Shown: positions 35,681 to 46,849, numbered from the stretch's first letter. The stretch is 64,000 bases of DNA from Icerya purchasi (GCA_039619475.1 CM077115.1:156773774-156837773), one strand, 5' to 3'. Notes: generated by a model not told the origin, from the sequence alone. Numbers and translations: made by a program.

Positions 35681-35984
35681 AAAATGCTTTACGGAAAATG
35701 TGTACCTTTTGGATAATCAACTTCCCGGAAGCAACCGAAAATTGTGAAAAAAGCAACATTACGGAATTTAAAACAATCTAAAAAATCATTCAAATTTAAT
35801 TATATAAAAAAAACTCAAACACATTATCACGAATAATTAACATTTTGGATGAATAATTAATTTGATTCTTTCGCCGGATACAAAAAGATCAAAAGGAAAA
35901 ATATATCTTTGTAACTAGTAATTTGCCGGTACTGGAGAACCAGCTACTAGATGAATGTATAATCTTAATCTGTATTAAAACGAA

Positions 35985-36200
35985 AAAATGATATCGTCAA
36001 TATCACCTTGATTGCTGCGATAGTAAACAAGAGTTCGATTCTCAGCGACGGCCAAAAAAGAGAAAATAGACTAATTAAAAAATGAGAAAATCGACTAATT
36101 TAAAAAGAAGAAATTAACTGATTTAATAAGAAATAGAATGATATTTAATTAATAATGAGTAGTTAGTGACCAAATGGTATTCATAGCCAGGTCAAAAAAA
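35985..36200 (+). mobile_element. Possible second tRNA-like SINE
   Basis: An insertion that interrupts dispersed repeat copy B. It begins with a tRNA-like stretch containing a box-B-like GAGTTCGATTCTC and ends in a long A run near 36190. Only one copy was seen. Confidence 0.35.
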
Positions 36201-36309
36201 AAAAAATAACACTACCTATTCCATCATAATAACGCTATGAATTTAAATTACATGAAACTAGTCGCGAGAGCAGTAAGAAGAAGTCGACGATTATTATTAA
36301 CTGATTTTT

Positions 36310-36485
36310 TTTCTGTTTACCATCATTTATTATTAATATAAAATGATATAAACACACACACAAAAAAAAAAAAAAAAAGATTACCAGATTTAGCGCAAAG
36401 ATGACGTTACGGTCTTTTCATAATTCTGCATGTAATCTATGGAAGTCTAATAAGATTGTTCAGAAATATATAAAAAAATATACAT
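36310..36485 (+). repeat. Direct repeat, copy 2
   Basis: The second copy of the block at 35478-35680, offset by about 830 bp. Confidence 0.65.
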
Positions 36486-36569
36486 ATTGTAATGCGCTCA
36501 TTACCATAGATAAAACTGAAATATGAAAGAAAATAAAAATAAAATAATAGAAAAAATAAAACATAATTT

Positions 36570-37400
36570 GGAATGGGTGGTGCGAGAGTAAATGTGTGCT
36601 TGTTTGAAATCCGTTTGTTGGTAGTAGTAGCCAATCACCGTCCGTCTAAAAAAAAGGATCTACCTGATAGGGTCAACTCCACTGGTCAGAGACGCAAGGG
36701 CGAGAGAAATTGTAAAAAATCGGAAAAAAGATTTTTTATAGTAGGGCAGTCGATTTTTACCCCTGACGAAGTTAATTACACTTCAGTTTGGTCAGTGGTA
36801 CGTTAACCATCAGTCTTGGCAAAACAATCGTGGTCTTTTCCCAGAAAAAGTTATAAAATTTGTGTTACGATTTATCGTCCTGCAAACTATAGTCGGTATT
36901 CTTATTAGTAGTGACTTAAAATCAGCAAGTATCGAAATTATTGTTAAGTCCGGTAAATTGTGACGAATCACAAAACACGAACGTAAAGGCCCGATTAATA
37001 TCTGATCTCTTCAGCTGATCAACAAACCGCCAACCAACAGATCACCGCCGAAAACAGTGTTACGTAGAATTTTATTTTATATTTAAATTTTATATTTAGT
37101 TAATTATGCGTATTATTTCGTTGTCGTATCCGTAAATAAAGATTGTGTTTTTCAGCGATCGGCCGGTACAGAAAGAAAGGTGTAAAGCATCATAAAATAT
37201 ATATATTGGTTAAAATTCGATAGGATAATTTAATCTAATAATAATTATGACGATAAACAATACAATCAGAATATATTTTTAAGTAAACAAAATCCACGAG
37301 AGTAAAACAATTATAGAAAATTGTTCTCTCGTGGATCGAACCACTAAATAAAGTTAAGTAAATCATTATTTTAATTTTGCTTTTGAATTTAATTATAAAT
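36570..37400 (+). mobile_element. Presumed 5' LTR and leader of the plus-strand coiled-coil-Gag element
   Basis: It precedes the Gag ORF at 37427 and carries AATAAA at about 37134. A leader stretch CTCTCGTGGATCGAACC is shared with the minus-strand copy at 48085-48102 (CTCTCGCGGATCGAACC there). LTR limits cannot be fixed because the second LTR was not found. Confidence 0.4.
37292..37336 (+). repeat. Leader stem-loop
   Basis: ATCCACGAGAG pairs perfectly with CTCTCGTGGAT, and an inner ACAATT pairs with AATTGT. The stem sits about 90 bp before the Gag start. The same arms occur further apart in the minus-strand copy. Confidence 0.65.
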
Positions 37401-37426
37401 AATAAAAAATAGAAAACACCGACTCG

Positions 37427-38480
37427 ATGGCGCTTTTAACGGCTCAATTTAAAGAGATTAATAAACAGTTTAAAGAACAAAATAAAAGATTCGACAAGCA
37501 AGATAAAAAGTTCGACCAAATTAACCAAAAATTTGACGAACAAAAATCAGAAATCAACCAATTAAACAATAAATTTGAAGAAATAAAACACGACATGAAT
37601 AATAAATATTAACGAAAAATTTAAGAATTTTAAATCGGAAAGAGATGGTCGAGGAAATGGTAGCTGACCTAGAACGTAAGAGTAATGAGAAGGAAAGGAA
37701 AGCTGACCGCGCGGAAATAAAGAGGTTGTCGAAGAAGATTGAGAAGGAACCAAAGGACAGCAAGAAGGATAGCGCAACTCAAAAGAAAGAGATTCCGGAG
37801 AAGAATCAGAGGATTAAAGAGCTCGATGAGAAAATCGAGAGAAATGAAGTAAAGGTACATACCTCGTTGGAAAGTGCAAAGGAGCACGAATTAAAATTTA
37901 ATAGAAAGATTAAATTCGCAAAGTTAGAAATTTCGGTAATGATTACAAATAGTAATGGCGAACTCGCTAAGAACTTAACCAATGGAAATAGACTGAAATT
38001 GAAGGGTGTTCAAAGAGTCCCTAAAGAACTTATTAGTAGAATTAATTTATCGCTTAACAAAAAGAAGCGGTAAGGCTAAATTTAAAATGAAATTAAACAC
38101 AAAACCTCTGCCATAAATGATAAAAACAAATTTAGAGGCCATGCTGGAAGAAAAAACAGATTAAAAAATTTCGGTACAAAAAGAGACCGAAAAGTATCGA
38201 CAATAGAAAAAGAGACAAATCTCGACGTATGAAAAAATTAAAAGATAAATTAAAGGAAATAAGATGTTTTTATAAAAGAGTATTAGTAAGGCAAGCTGAG
38301 AAAAGTGTAAGTAACTTAACAAAAGGACAAATTACAGTTAATTTAATTAATAGGAAAGAAATAGACGCAAATAGACGGACGGGTGGTATTAAATTGGTAA
38401 GAGCATTAGATACCGGTAACAAAAAAAAGAAATCGCGAGAAAGAATTTACCGAAAGACGAGAATTTATTTAATAGTCTAA
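37427..38480 (+). pseudogene. Coiled-coil Gag, plus-strand copy, broken
   Basis: The start MALLTAQFKEI parallels MMAFLTAQFKEI of the minus-strand ORF at 48.0 kb. The first frame ends at a TAA at 37610; a second frame (37645-38073) then continues the charged heptad-rich coiled coil (for example KRLSKKIEKEPKD). A third open segment lies at 38229-38480 (starting MKKLKDKLKEI). Lys/Glu-rich helices dominate throughout. No esterase, protease or RT follows before the non-LTR fragment at 39.6 kb, so the copy is truncated as well as frameshifted. The coiled coil presumably mediates Gag assembly. Confidence 0.65.
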
Positions 38481-39639
38481 GAAGAATTTACACAGGAAGG
38501 AGAAAATTAAAAACTATATGCCGGACATGTGAAGAAATTAAAAGAGAAAAAGTATTGAAAGCCATGGAAAACTTGGTAATTGAAACATAGCCATGAGTAT
38601 CTCAGTTGAATGAACACCTCATGGATTGGAAACAATAAAAAGAAAATGAAAAAGAAAAAAATTAACCAATATAAAAATTAAAATAAAATTATACATTAAA
38701 TGAAAAATCTTCAACATCCGAATATTTGGAAGAACATTAAGTACCGTCATAATAGTAATTAACTTCCTTAGAATTAAATTTAGTTGTGAATAGTGTAAAT
38801 AGTTAATTTGTACAGTGGATCATGGCTGCAGCTAATCAAAGGGGTAAAGCTATAAAAATAAGGAAGATGAAAAAGAAAATAGCGAATAGAATACTAAAGA
38901 GCATCAATTTACATACAAGATTTTTAAAAATGTAATATGGTAAATCTGCAGTTAGAAAGCCGAAAATAAGAAGCCGTTTGATTATGTCGAATCACGGTGT
39001 AGTAATTAAAAGGGTCAAGGGGAGAAACTTAGGACAAAGAGAGAAAATATACTTAAAAATTTTAAGTCTGAAGAGTCAGAACATATATTTCCAGAACAAT
39101 GCATAAAGACGATTATCACAAAATTAACAAATTCATCATTATAGATTTCATTGCGCATTTATTAATTTCTCTTATAATTAAAATATTCTAAATTTTACGA
39201 AAATATCCAACGGGGTTTGCGATAAGAAGGAATGAATATTAGTTTGGCTGCCAGCCGTTCATACGAAATCTAAAGTATTTTTCTGCTGAACCGCAGCTTT
39301 AGTTTTGAAGTTCGCATGAGTTAACATGTTTGTTTCCATTTTGAAAATTTGTTTTAAAGAAAACAATTACGTTTATAATTTGTAAATCGATTACTAGCGT
39401 TTGCAAAAAAATCGAATACAATTACTTGTTTTCGATCGGTAATGTAGAAAAAGACCAATATTTGAAATTACCACGTAGATATAAAATTATTATTAAACGT
39501 CTATGTTAGGTTTAGTTAAAATTAAATTATTTTCGGTTCATATGAGAATTTTTTATCAACGGTACACTGAAGGCTGTTAATGACGAATATAAAAATTTAA
39601 TATCTCAGTCCAAGTTTAAATACATAGAAAGAGCTAGTT
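38481..39639. other. Unassigned, probably retroelement remnant
   Basis: Lysine-rich short frames continue to about 39.1 kb without a recognisable domain. A slightly more balanced block at 39230-39340 may be the leader of the following non-LTR element. Confidence 0.35.
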
Positions 39640-41136
39640 CGAAATAGCACTGCATGGGGTAGACTGTACAAAATTCTGACATCTAACTATTCCCGATATT
39701 AAAATTAATGATAATGAAACCTTAACAGATAATCGAGAAAAATGTAATGCATTCCTCGCAAACTTCTTCCTAAATGTCACAGATAATGTTCTTAAACATA
39801 TAAGAAATTTCGGCTCTCTCGGTCATGACACTGACTACATTCTGAATGTAAAGTTCCATCATTAGATACAAAATTCGTTAATGACTTTATTAAGCAACCA
39901 AATAACAGGAAAGCTCCCGGTGAGGATAAAATTACTAATAAAATTATCAAACTGATTAATTTATCATTTAAAACGCTGCTAACAACCGTTTTCAATAAAT
40001 GTTTATAATTTCAAATTTTTCCAACTTGTTGGAAAGTTGCAAATATTATACTTCTTACTAAACCTGGTAAAGATAATTCCGAAATTTCTGCTTATACACC
40101 TACTTTTCTATTAAATTCTATTGGTAAAGTTTATGAAAAAGTTATTAATGAATTTATATTAAAAGAAGTTACAGAGAAATCTGCTTTTCATGATTGCCAG
40201 TTCGGTTTTAGACGTTAGGTGTCGGCAAAAAATGCGATGTACTTATTAGTTTCCCAGATTAGAAAGGAACACTGGCTCATCGACGACTGTCATATCATAT
40301 GATATCAAAGGCGCATTTGATAATTGTTGTCGGCTGAAATTTTAAAATAGCTTATTTATAATTTACAAACAAAACACAAAAGATGATTAAAATATAAAAC
40401 AAATAAGTCTGCCGAATTTCCCTTTATTAATTTTATCACTACACCCGAATTATTAAAACATATATATATATATAACGAAAAGAAGTCTCGACGAATAATT
40501 TTATATACAAACTAATGTAATAAACGCGCACACAATGGCCCACGCCAGTTCGATACATACGTTTCTCAACTACCTGTTGCAGACCGCGACAGCCATGCAG
40601 TCATTAAAATAAAAACCGACACTATCCTTATAATATGGCGACCTTTTAAATCTAGGCGCTAGCATACAATTAACAAAATAACAATATATAAATATTAAGA
40701 GCAGACGAAAAAAAATTATTAGATACAAACGGGCTTCGATAAGCAAAATTACAGATAAAATGCAGCGATATCGTAATTTTAATAATTTAATACGAAGGAA
40801 AATAAGAAGAGGTTTTAAAAAAAGAAATGAACAGACACAGGGAAGCAAAAGAGATAGCTAAGACGGAAACAAGAAGAGAATACAAATTAACGGCAACAAT
40901 AACTGTCGTTGGTGGGGTCCTCCATCATTCAAATTTTAAGGGAAAAGAAATTTAGCCCATTCCTTATTAATATAATCATTGGTTACTTTAATGATAGGCA
41001 GGCCACCTTATCAATTAATGATGTAACCGACCATATCCAGCCTAGATGTGACGTTCCCTCCAAGGTTCTCTATTGGGACCTATATTGCTTCTTTTTTTTT
41101 TTTAATACTCTCACAAATATGTATAATAAGTCGTAA
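39640..41136 (+). pseudogene. Non-LTR retrotransposon RT (jockey-like), split by a solo LTR
   Basis: Left part: RKAPGEDKITN, LLTKPGKDNSE, LLNSIGKVYEK, DCQFGFRR and then SYDIKGAFDN, which is RT motif A, ending at 40324. The frame resumes after the LTR with the WW/SSIIQILREKKFSPF region, GYFNDRQATLSIND and QPRCDVPSKVLYWDLY, a decayed form of motif B (P-QGSVLGP). A TAA, a TAG and frameshifts are present on both sides. The FADD motif is missing because the copy breaks down in a T run at 41092-41105. The element class is clear from motif order; the clade (jockey or related) is inferred. Confidence 0.75.
40325..40898. mobile_element. Solo LTR of the tandem-array retroelement family
   Basis: Starts TGTTGTCGGCTGAAATTTTA and ends GGCAACA, 574 bp. 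It aligns along its whole length with the four LTRs at 50.2-58.7 kb, through shared landmarks ACCGCGACAGCCAT, ATATGGCGACCTTTTAA and TCTAGGCGCTA. It is flanked by ATAAT and ATAAC, a 5-bp target duplication with one change. It sits between RT motifs A and B of the non-LTR element, so the insertion is younger than that element. No internal region remains, as expected after LTR-LTR recombination. Confidence 0.85.
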
Positions 41137-41149
41137 GGTGCGCAAAGTA

Positions 41150-41563
41150 AATTGATCATTACTGGTCTGGTTCTTCTGTTCCATGTTGTGTTTTTTTTTT
41201 GTGAAGGTGTCTAAAAGGCTGCAGTCCTAGAGCTTTTACTTCATAATGTTGTGCATCATTATTCCCATGACTACTATAAGAAAAAAAAGAAGAAAAAGAG
41301 ACAAAAAAACATATGCGGATATATCTGTTGGTGAAATTTATGAATATTTCTTTGTGTCTGGATGATGGCTCTTTTTGCTGTCGTGTCAGGCTTTTTGATT
41401 CGCGGCAGTGTGTTGCCGAGGGGGGTCAAGAACTTACTTTCTGTTTCGGTGGAACTGATTCAGGGACTTGTTTATGTGCGATAACAGTCTCGGTAATTAT
41501 GGTTACTTTTCATATTTATTTTTAAAAATTAAGTCATTCTCCGTTTATAAACATGTTGGGTAG
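41150..41563. other. Unassigned, with a possible retroelement tail
   Basis: GGCTGCAGTCCTAGAGCTTT at about 41219 is followed by an A-rich tail at 41281-41312, compatible with another truncated 3' end. Nothing else was recognised. Confidence 0.3.
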
Positions 41564-41792
41564 TGTGGGCTCTACTTGATTGTAGGGTGGCCATGTTGTC
41601 CCAAAAGAACACCAAACATATAGTGCTTTCACTGAAGCATGAATTCTGGGATGACGTGGGCTTCACTTGATTGTGGTTGTGGCCATGTTGTACCGGAATC
41701 GCGTTGGTGGCATATATCGCTGATTGACGTGCAAGTTACGGTGGATTGCTTGGACGGTGTGGGCGCTACTTAAGTATAGACGTGGCCATGCC
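41564..41792 (+). repeat. Degenerate tandem repeat, about 95-100 bp period
   Basis: GTGGGCTCTACTTGATTGTA, GTGGGCTTCACTTGATTGTG and GTGGGCGCTACTTAAGTATA, each followed by a GTGGCCATG-type phrase, occur at about 41564, 41656 and 41758. The block is visibly G-rich compared with the window. Confidence 0.55.
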
Positions 41793-43849
41793 GGTCGGGC
41801 GGGGTTCTGTGTGACGACACGAAATGAAACTGTGTATGTACGATTTCGCTGGTTGTTCAGATTATGCTCGCCCGCGGAGGTTCTGCGCGCTGATAATGAG
41901 CCGTTAGGTCTGCGGAATAGGGAAGACCAACCGAGATGAGGGCGATGGTGAACAGGGTGTTGTGTTCAGTTCACGGAGGCGGGTGTGAGTTTTCGGCTGC
42001 TTCCTTGGCCGGGAGCCAAGAGTTGAAAAGATATATATAAAAAAATAAAACAAAATAAAAAATATAAAAAGAAAGAAAAAATTCTCATTAATACTACATA
42101 TTTTACTGGAATGTTTTGATTTTTTTTTACTCGATTACACCGGATAATGCTAAAGAAGTAAAATAAAAATAGCGACGATAACATGAATAGTTTCGATGTC
42201 GATAGCTCGTGAAATCCACTTTATACTTTCCTACGCGAAAACTTAAAAGCACTATTAGTGTAATTTAAGCGAACACGAGCAGCTCCTCTCGAAGGTAGAG
42301 GACGATTCCTTTCTTAATCAAAGGTAAAAACAAAACTTAATCAGAAGGAATTGATTTTTCTCTAAAAATCTTATCTTGTCCTTTCTAAATTTCTCCCGCC
42401 TTTCCGCTTGGGACCGCTTGAGGCGACCGAACCAGGTAGATCCTTTTTCCTTGGTTACCGGTAATTGGCTACCCAACCGACAAAAGTTGCAGACATGCGC
42501 TCATTCGCACTCGCAGCAACTATTCTAAATTATGTTTATCTTTTATTTTCATATTTTTTATTTTTTGTTTAAATTTTATTTTATTATTTATTTACTGTTG
42601 CCATATAATGGACACATTACAGATTCCCGCCCATCGAAAAATAAAAATTTTTATTTAATATTTTACAATTCCCATTTAATAATTTTTACTAGAATTAAAA
42701 TTTATTTACACTGAATAGTCGCTTTATTTCCCTTTTGTACTTTTTGTCAACATGCCGACCTATTTTCGCTTTGCCTCATCGCTTTACCTGGTCGGGCCTT
42801 TGCCCTTAGGACGGATGTTACATATTGTTTACTAATACATCTTTCATTTCTTTGCGGCGCTCGCTACGGTGTTTTTCTGAGAATCGCTGACCCTTAGCTT
42901 ATGACCTGTTTTTCTTTCTTTCAATAATGTTCTGGTGCCGCTATTTTACTTCAACGACCCTTTTACCGATTTTTGAATTGAATATTCTTTTTATATTTTT
43001 CTAAACGACTGGTTGCCTTTCTTAATTGTTTTTTCGTCATGGCCAGTCATTTTGGTCGATATTAACCTTTTTTGCTATTTGCGCGTAAAGTCTTTTTATG
43101 TCTTTACCCCGTGGTATTCTATGTATCGGCCCTGTTGCTATCTGGCCAATATACTTGGGAAATTAGGCGGTGTTCCGGGTTTACCCGAAAACCGTTTATT
43201 TATTTTGTCGAAATACTCGGAAAGTCCGAGAAAAAACGAATAATAGTAGTGGTGAAAACGATGAATGGTCATTCCTACAAGCATGTTTTTTACTAAACTC
43301 AATTTTTTTTTTTTTGAAATTTTAAAGTTTTCCATCGCTTGATTAATTTTGAATATTATGAACCCCTACATGCTTAACGGGACATTCTTAATATACAACG
43401 AACGTTGAATTTCGAGATTTAATCTGCGATTCTACTGAAAACCGATTAGACATCGTTCGCCTGAACGCTATCAACAAAATAATTCTCATTCCATTTTATC
43501 GCAAATTTTGTTTGGGATTTTTTATCGAATTTAGAATCTTTATTATACAACGAGTACAGACATGTACTATATAATCTGTAATAATCACTTCGTTCATTAT
43601 GTGATACTTGCCTTTTCTCATTAAGAAATATTAGTTCAGCCTCTTCAAATGTTGACTTTAATTATAATTTTCATTCCTATAAAATATGTACAGTCGTTTA
43701 AACTATTTACAGCTAATTTTTCATCTTTCGGTCAGCTCTTAACCTACAAATTATTATTTACATTATAACATGCATGCGTCACCAATAACGGTGATATCAC
43801 TCTATGTATACATATATGTTTACATATTTACATAATCGATTTCACCTTT
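41793..43849. other. Unassigned sequence downstream of the minus-strand LTR element
   Basis: This is where the 3' LTR of the 43.85-48.1 kb element would be expected. There are several T-rich and C-rich stretches, but no LTR pair could be delimited and no gene recognised. Confidence 0.35.
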
Positions 43850-44137
43850 TTGCACAATGTTGCATTTTAGTAGTTGGTTTCTGACCTGTTTGCTTAAACT
43901 TTTTGCCGCGCACTCTTCCGCCTATTAAAGCAGTAGTTCGATTTATCCCCGGATGACCAAAGTAGAGTTATGTATCTCCCAAATGATGGGTATTATTAAA
44001 TTCTCCGGTAAACATACTCCCCAATTTCCTTCTTGTTTCGATTTAACGAATAATATGTTTTTATGAATTTTATAAAATGTTTTGTTAAGTTTCTGTACAA
44101 TCCAATCTCTCGTGTACTTTGCTTCACGAGGGATCAT
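43850..44137 (-). pseudogene. Integrase N-terminal zinc-binding region, partial
   Basis: YKIHKNILFVKSK, WGVCLPENLIIPII and EIHNSTLVI match the region leading into the HHCC finger of Ty3/gypsy integrases. In intact members this reads LP..LR..II...H...GH.G. The H in EIHNS is present; the following GHPG is lost to a frameshift. No catalytic core follows. Confidence 0.5.
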
Positions 44138-44190
44138 TTTTCTATTCTTCCGTTATATTACTTAGTAAATTCTTTATACTCCGTTCGTTT

Positions 44191-45351
44191 TTACAGGCGA
44201 TATGGTTGATCCTGACCTTGTAACTTATCTAGAATGTGATTTAGATGTATCACGTGCTCTTCCTCAGTTTTGGAGAACATTAATAAGTCGTCGACATACG
44301 ACAAAGTAAATTTAACGCTGTTGTGCTCCAAACTTCCGTCGATTTCGCAATTGCTGTACACGCGTTTCGCTAAGATATTATTCGCTGGCATAATCGCGGT
44401 GTTGCGAACCAAAAGTCCCGTTTTATGACGCAATGTTAACGTCGCTGTTTACGTTTCGCCTAACGGTATATACGCTATTCAATAAGCTTTATTCGCTGAC
44501 GCCTTTAAATTCGTTAAGCCTTCTCTTTTTTTAATTCACGCTTTTGTTGCGAATGATGCAATTTTAGTCAGGTGGTCCGTCGACCAGTCCGATATATATA
44601 CAGGCCCGTTTTTCGATGTTTTCTTCAGATTTAGTTTGTGATTCTGGTTCTAGAGCTATGCCGGAATAAGTCTCCGCGGTATCGGATTGACCGATAAATC
44701 GAACAAGTCTGTCCGATTAGTTTTTCGCCTTTCGTAGCGCTAATCGTGTCTTCGCAGGCGAACGAATCATTAAATCTATATCCGTTACTATCGCGTAATT
44801 TGATCACCACTTTCGTCTTTACGTGAAATAAACACGAAATCAAATTAGAATGTTCTTTGTTATTTTTCACCGAAAAGTAGTTGATCAGTGTTTCCGTATT
44901 CATCCGGGATCACAACATCGTAGTCGTTTCCTAAAACTCTCCTGATGGTCCGTATGAATGCAGCCCCGGAGTTTATTAACCCGAATGGGACACTACTAAA
45001 CTCATAACACCTCCCTCGAAGGTGAACGCGGTACATCGATAGCGGAATTTGTAAAAAACTTGACGCTAAGTCGATCGAGGTTGTATAATATGTGTCCTTA
45101 AATCGCGTTAACAATTGATCAATTCGTAACGGCGTTTCATGTTCTTTTAATAGTATTTTATTTATATATCTGGCATCTAGACAGACGCGGATATCACCAT
45201 TCTTTTTCGTAACCGCCACGAGATACGGCAAAGTAGAGGTAGTAATAATCCCCGAATCTATCATTGACCGTGCCTCGTCACCCCGTCTTTTACTTTCTGG
45301 AATGGGGTATGTTTTATTACAAAAAAATTTTTTCCCGGATTTTACTTTCAT
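44191..45351 (-). pseudogene. Reverse transcriptase of the esterase-bearing LTR element, split
   Basis: Right part (45351-44860): YPIPESKR, LPYLVAVTKKNGDIRVCLDAR (fingers), TTSIDLASSFLQIPLS (motif A, catalytic D) and SSVPFGLINSGAAF (motif B). Left part (44433-44191): LSYVDDLLMFSKTEEEHVIHL (motif C, YVDD). In normal RTs some 15 residues separate motif B's helix from YVDD; here about 430 bp intervene (44434-44860), containing a separate open stretch (44903-44631, NGYRFNDSFACEDTIS) that I cannot assign. Either a coding-like insertion or a rearrangement broke the gene. Key Asp residues are all present, but the enzyme cannot be made as a unit. Confidence 0.75.
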
Positions 45352-45377
45352 TTCGTATTCATACTTATTACACCGGC

Positions 45378-45749
45378 CTAACGTTTGTCAAAAACATTTC
45401 GATAGTTTCCTAGTATCCGTTTTATTTCATTTTTTCCCGTGACACTCAATCTACTATTTTTTAATTTGTACTCTAAAATTTCCGCCAATGGCTCCTGATT
45501 ATTACCAAACTTCCCCAGCGCCTTAATATCAAACTTTGCCATGCGCTCGCTTTCTAGGATCAAATTTATTTGCATAAGACTTTTTGTTTTTTGCTTAAAT
45601 GGGGCTTCGTCAATTTTTCCGGTCTTACTTTCTCTTACCATTATGTCATCCCGGAAGCAAAGTTTTACCCGATATTTGTGTAAAAAGTCATTCCCTATCA
45701 CCACTGGGGGATATTTAATTTGTTTATTACATAAGCATGTATCCAACAC
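45378..45749 (-). pseudogene. Protease-RT linker segment of pol
   Basis: Contains PPVVIGNDFLHKYRV, the end of the retropepsin fold (the IGNDFL-type strand), and then a Glu/Lys-rich linker ending ILGNYRNVFDKR, the usual lead-in to the RT fingers of Ty3/gypsy pol. Offset in frame from the protease ORF at 45997. Confidence 0.6.
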
Positions 45750-46078
45750 ACTTCATTCTTAATCTGTAACGGCAGTCTGATTTGTATATTCGCCTTATAC
45801 ACATTTTTGTTACATGCCGTTACGATATTTAGTTTACTCACCGGCAGCCGGGGTAAATTTAATTTCTGGTATTTTTGTGCTATTTCCTGCCAAGTTTCCT
45901 GAGAAATAGCCGTAATGTCTAACCCCGAATCTAATAAAACATCATATTTTTTATTAAAAATTTTAGCTTCTACAATAGGGGTTAGGATCTCTTCCATCTC
46001 CGGTTCATTTTCTTCCTCTCCCAGTAGCTCCTGTTGTTCTATTTCGCACCTATATATTCTTATGTTTATTTCGTTACG
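45698..46078 (-). pseudogene. Retropepsin-type aspartic protease
   Basis: YDVLLDSGLDITAIS is the active-site loop, with DSG in place of the commoner DTG, followed by a helix (WQEIAQKY) and VTACNKNVYKANIQI flap-side strands. The open frame extends upstream past the Met at 45997 to about 46085 (DNGDLGRNEINI), overlapping the end of the esterase frame in the -1 register. That would fit a -1 frameshift between Gag-esterase and pol. The frame runs out at 45698 and picks up in the ORF at 45749. Confidence 0.65.
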
Positions 46079-46113
46079 CCCTAGATCGCCATTATCGAGG
46101 GACCAGCACCAAG

Positions 46114-46690
46114 TTACTCGTGGCGCTCCCGAAAATAGTTCTTAAGGACCCGGTCAAGTAGGAAGAAGCCTTTTCGGTTCAGGTGGAACTTATCCACCCT
46201 TCGGTCCTTCCCGATGAATTCCTCATAGTGGTCCTCTTTAATTGTTGGCAAAGGACCACCACTGTTCTCTTTAATCAATTTATCTCCGAAATCTACAACG
46301 TCGATATCGTTCATTTCTAAGGATTTAATATAGTTATTACATTGGTTTACCGTATCCCAGTGTTCCCGATCCTTTTCATATTTATAGATGGGCGGGATAG
46401 TCAATAAAATAATTTGTTCGAATTCTTTGTCAAATCCCGAAGATCCTTTGCCATCTTTTCGACACGGACGCTCATTTGGAGATCGTTCGTTCCAATCAGT
46501 ATGATTACTTTTTTAGTTAAGATGTATTCATTAAATTTAACCGAGTTAGCCAATTCGTTTATCGTCTGTCCACCCCGACAATAGCCGGTCGTGAACGCGC
46601 CATTTATAAATTTTGGATAAATACTTATCGTTCCCCGGGCGAACCTGACTAGCTGCGAATCTCCTCACAGCTGATAACCCTGAAACATCG
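46114..46690 (-). pseudogene. SGNH/GDSL-type esterase domain inside an LTR retroelement
   Basis: All four SGNH blocks are visible in order. Block I is GDSQL (Ser at 46656-46658). Block II is GYCRGGQTINEL (Gly). Block III is VIILIGTNDL (Asn at 46485-46487). Block V is VDKFHLNRKGF (Asp at 46192-46194, His at 46183-46185). A core strand IILLTIPPIY follows block III. Breaks: a TGA two codons before the GDS (46665-46667) and one frameshift near 46405-46420. SGNH enzymes are serine esterases/lipases; related domains occur in ORF1 of some CR1-type non-LTR elements and in Oskar. Here it lies between Gag and protease, in the Gag frame. Catalytic residues intact, gene broken. Confidence 0.75.
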
Positions 46691-46849
46691 GTTTCACCTC
46701 TCTATTTACAGATATTTGATATATATTTCTTTTAAATTTATGGTGATTATTTATATCTTTGTTTAATTTCGGATCATTTTTGTTCGATGTAGCCTTCTGT
46801 CTGGTCTCTACTCTGAAATCTTCTTCTTTTATCGCCTCCATTAGTTCCA

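Noticed and set aside
33100..42620. Resemblance between ATGTACACATTACA at 33.1 kb and ATGGACACATTACAGATTCC at 42.6 kb as a shared LTR-element end
   Set aside because: Short match in T-rich context; no extended alignment, and no LTR boundaries could be drawn.
43013..43335. Three overlapping ORFs on both strands
   Set aside because: Mutually shadowing frames without motifs, in the expected 3' flank of a dead LTR element.
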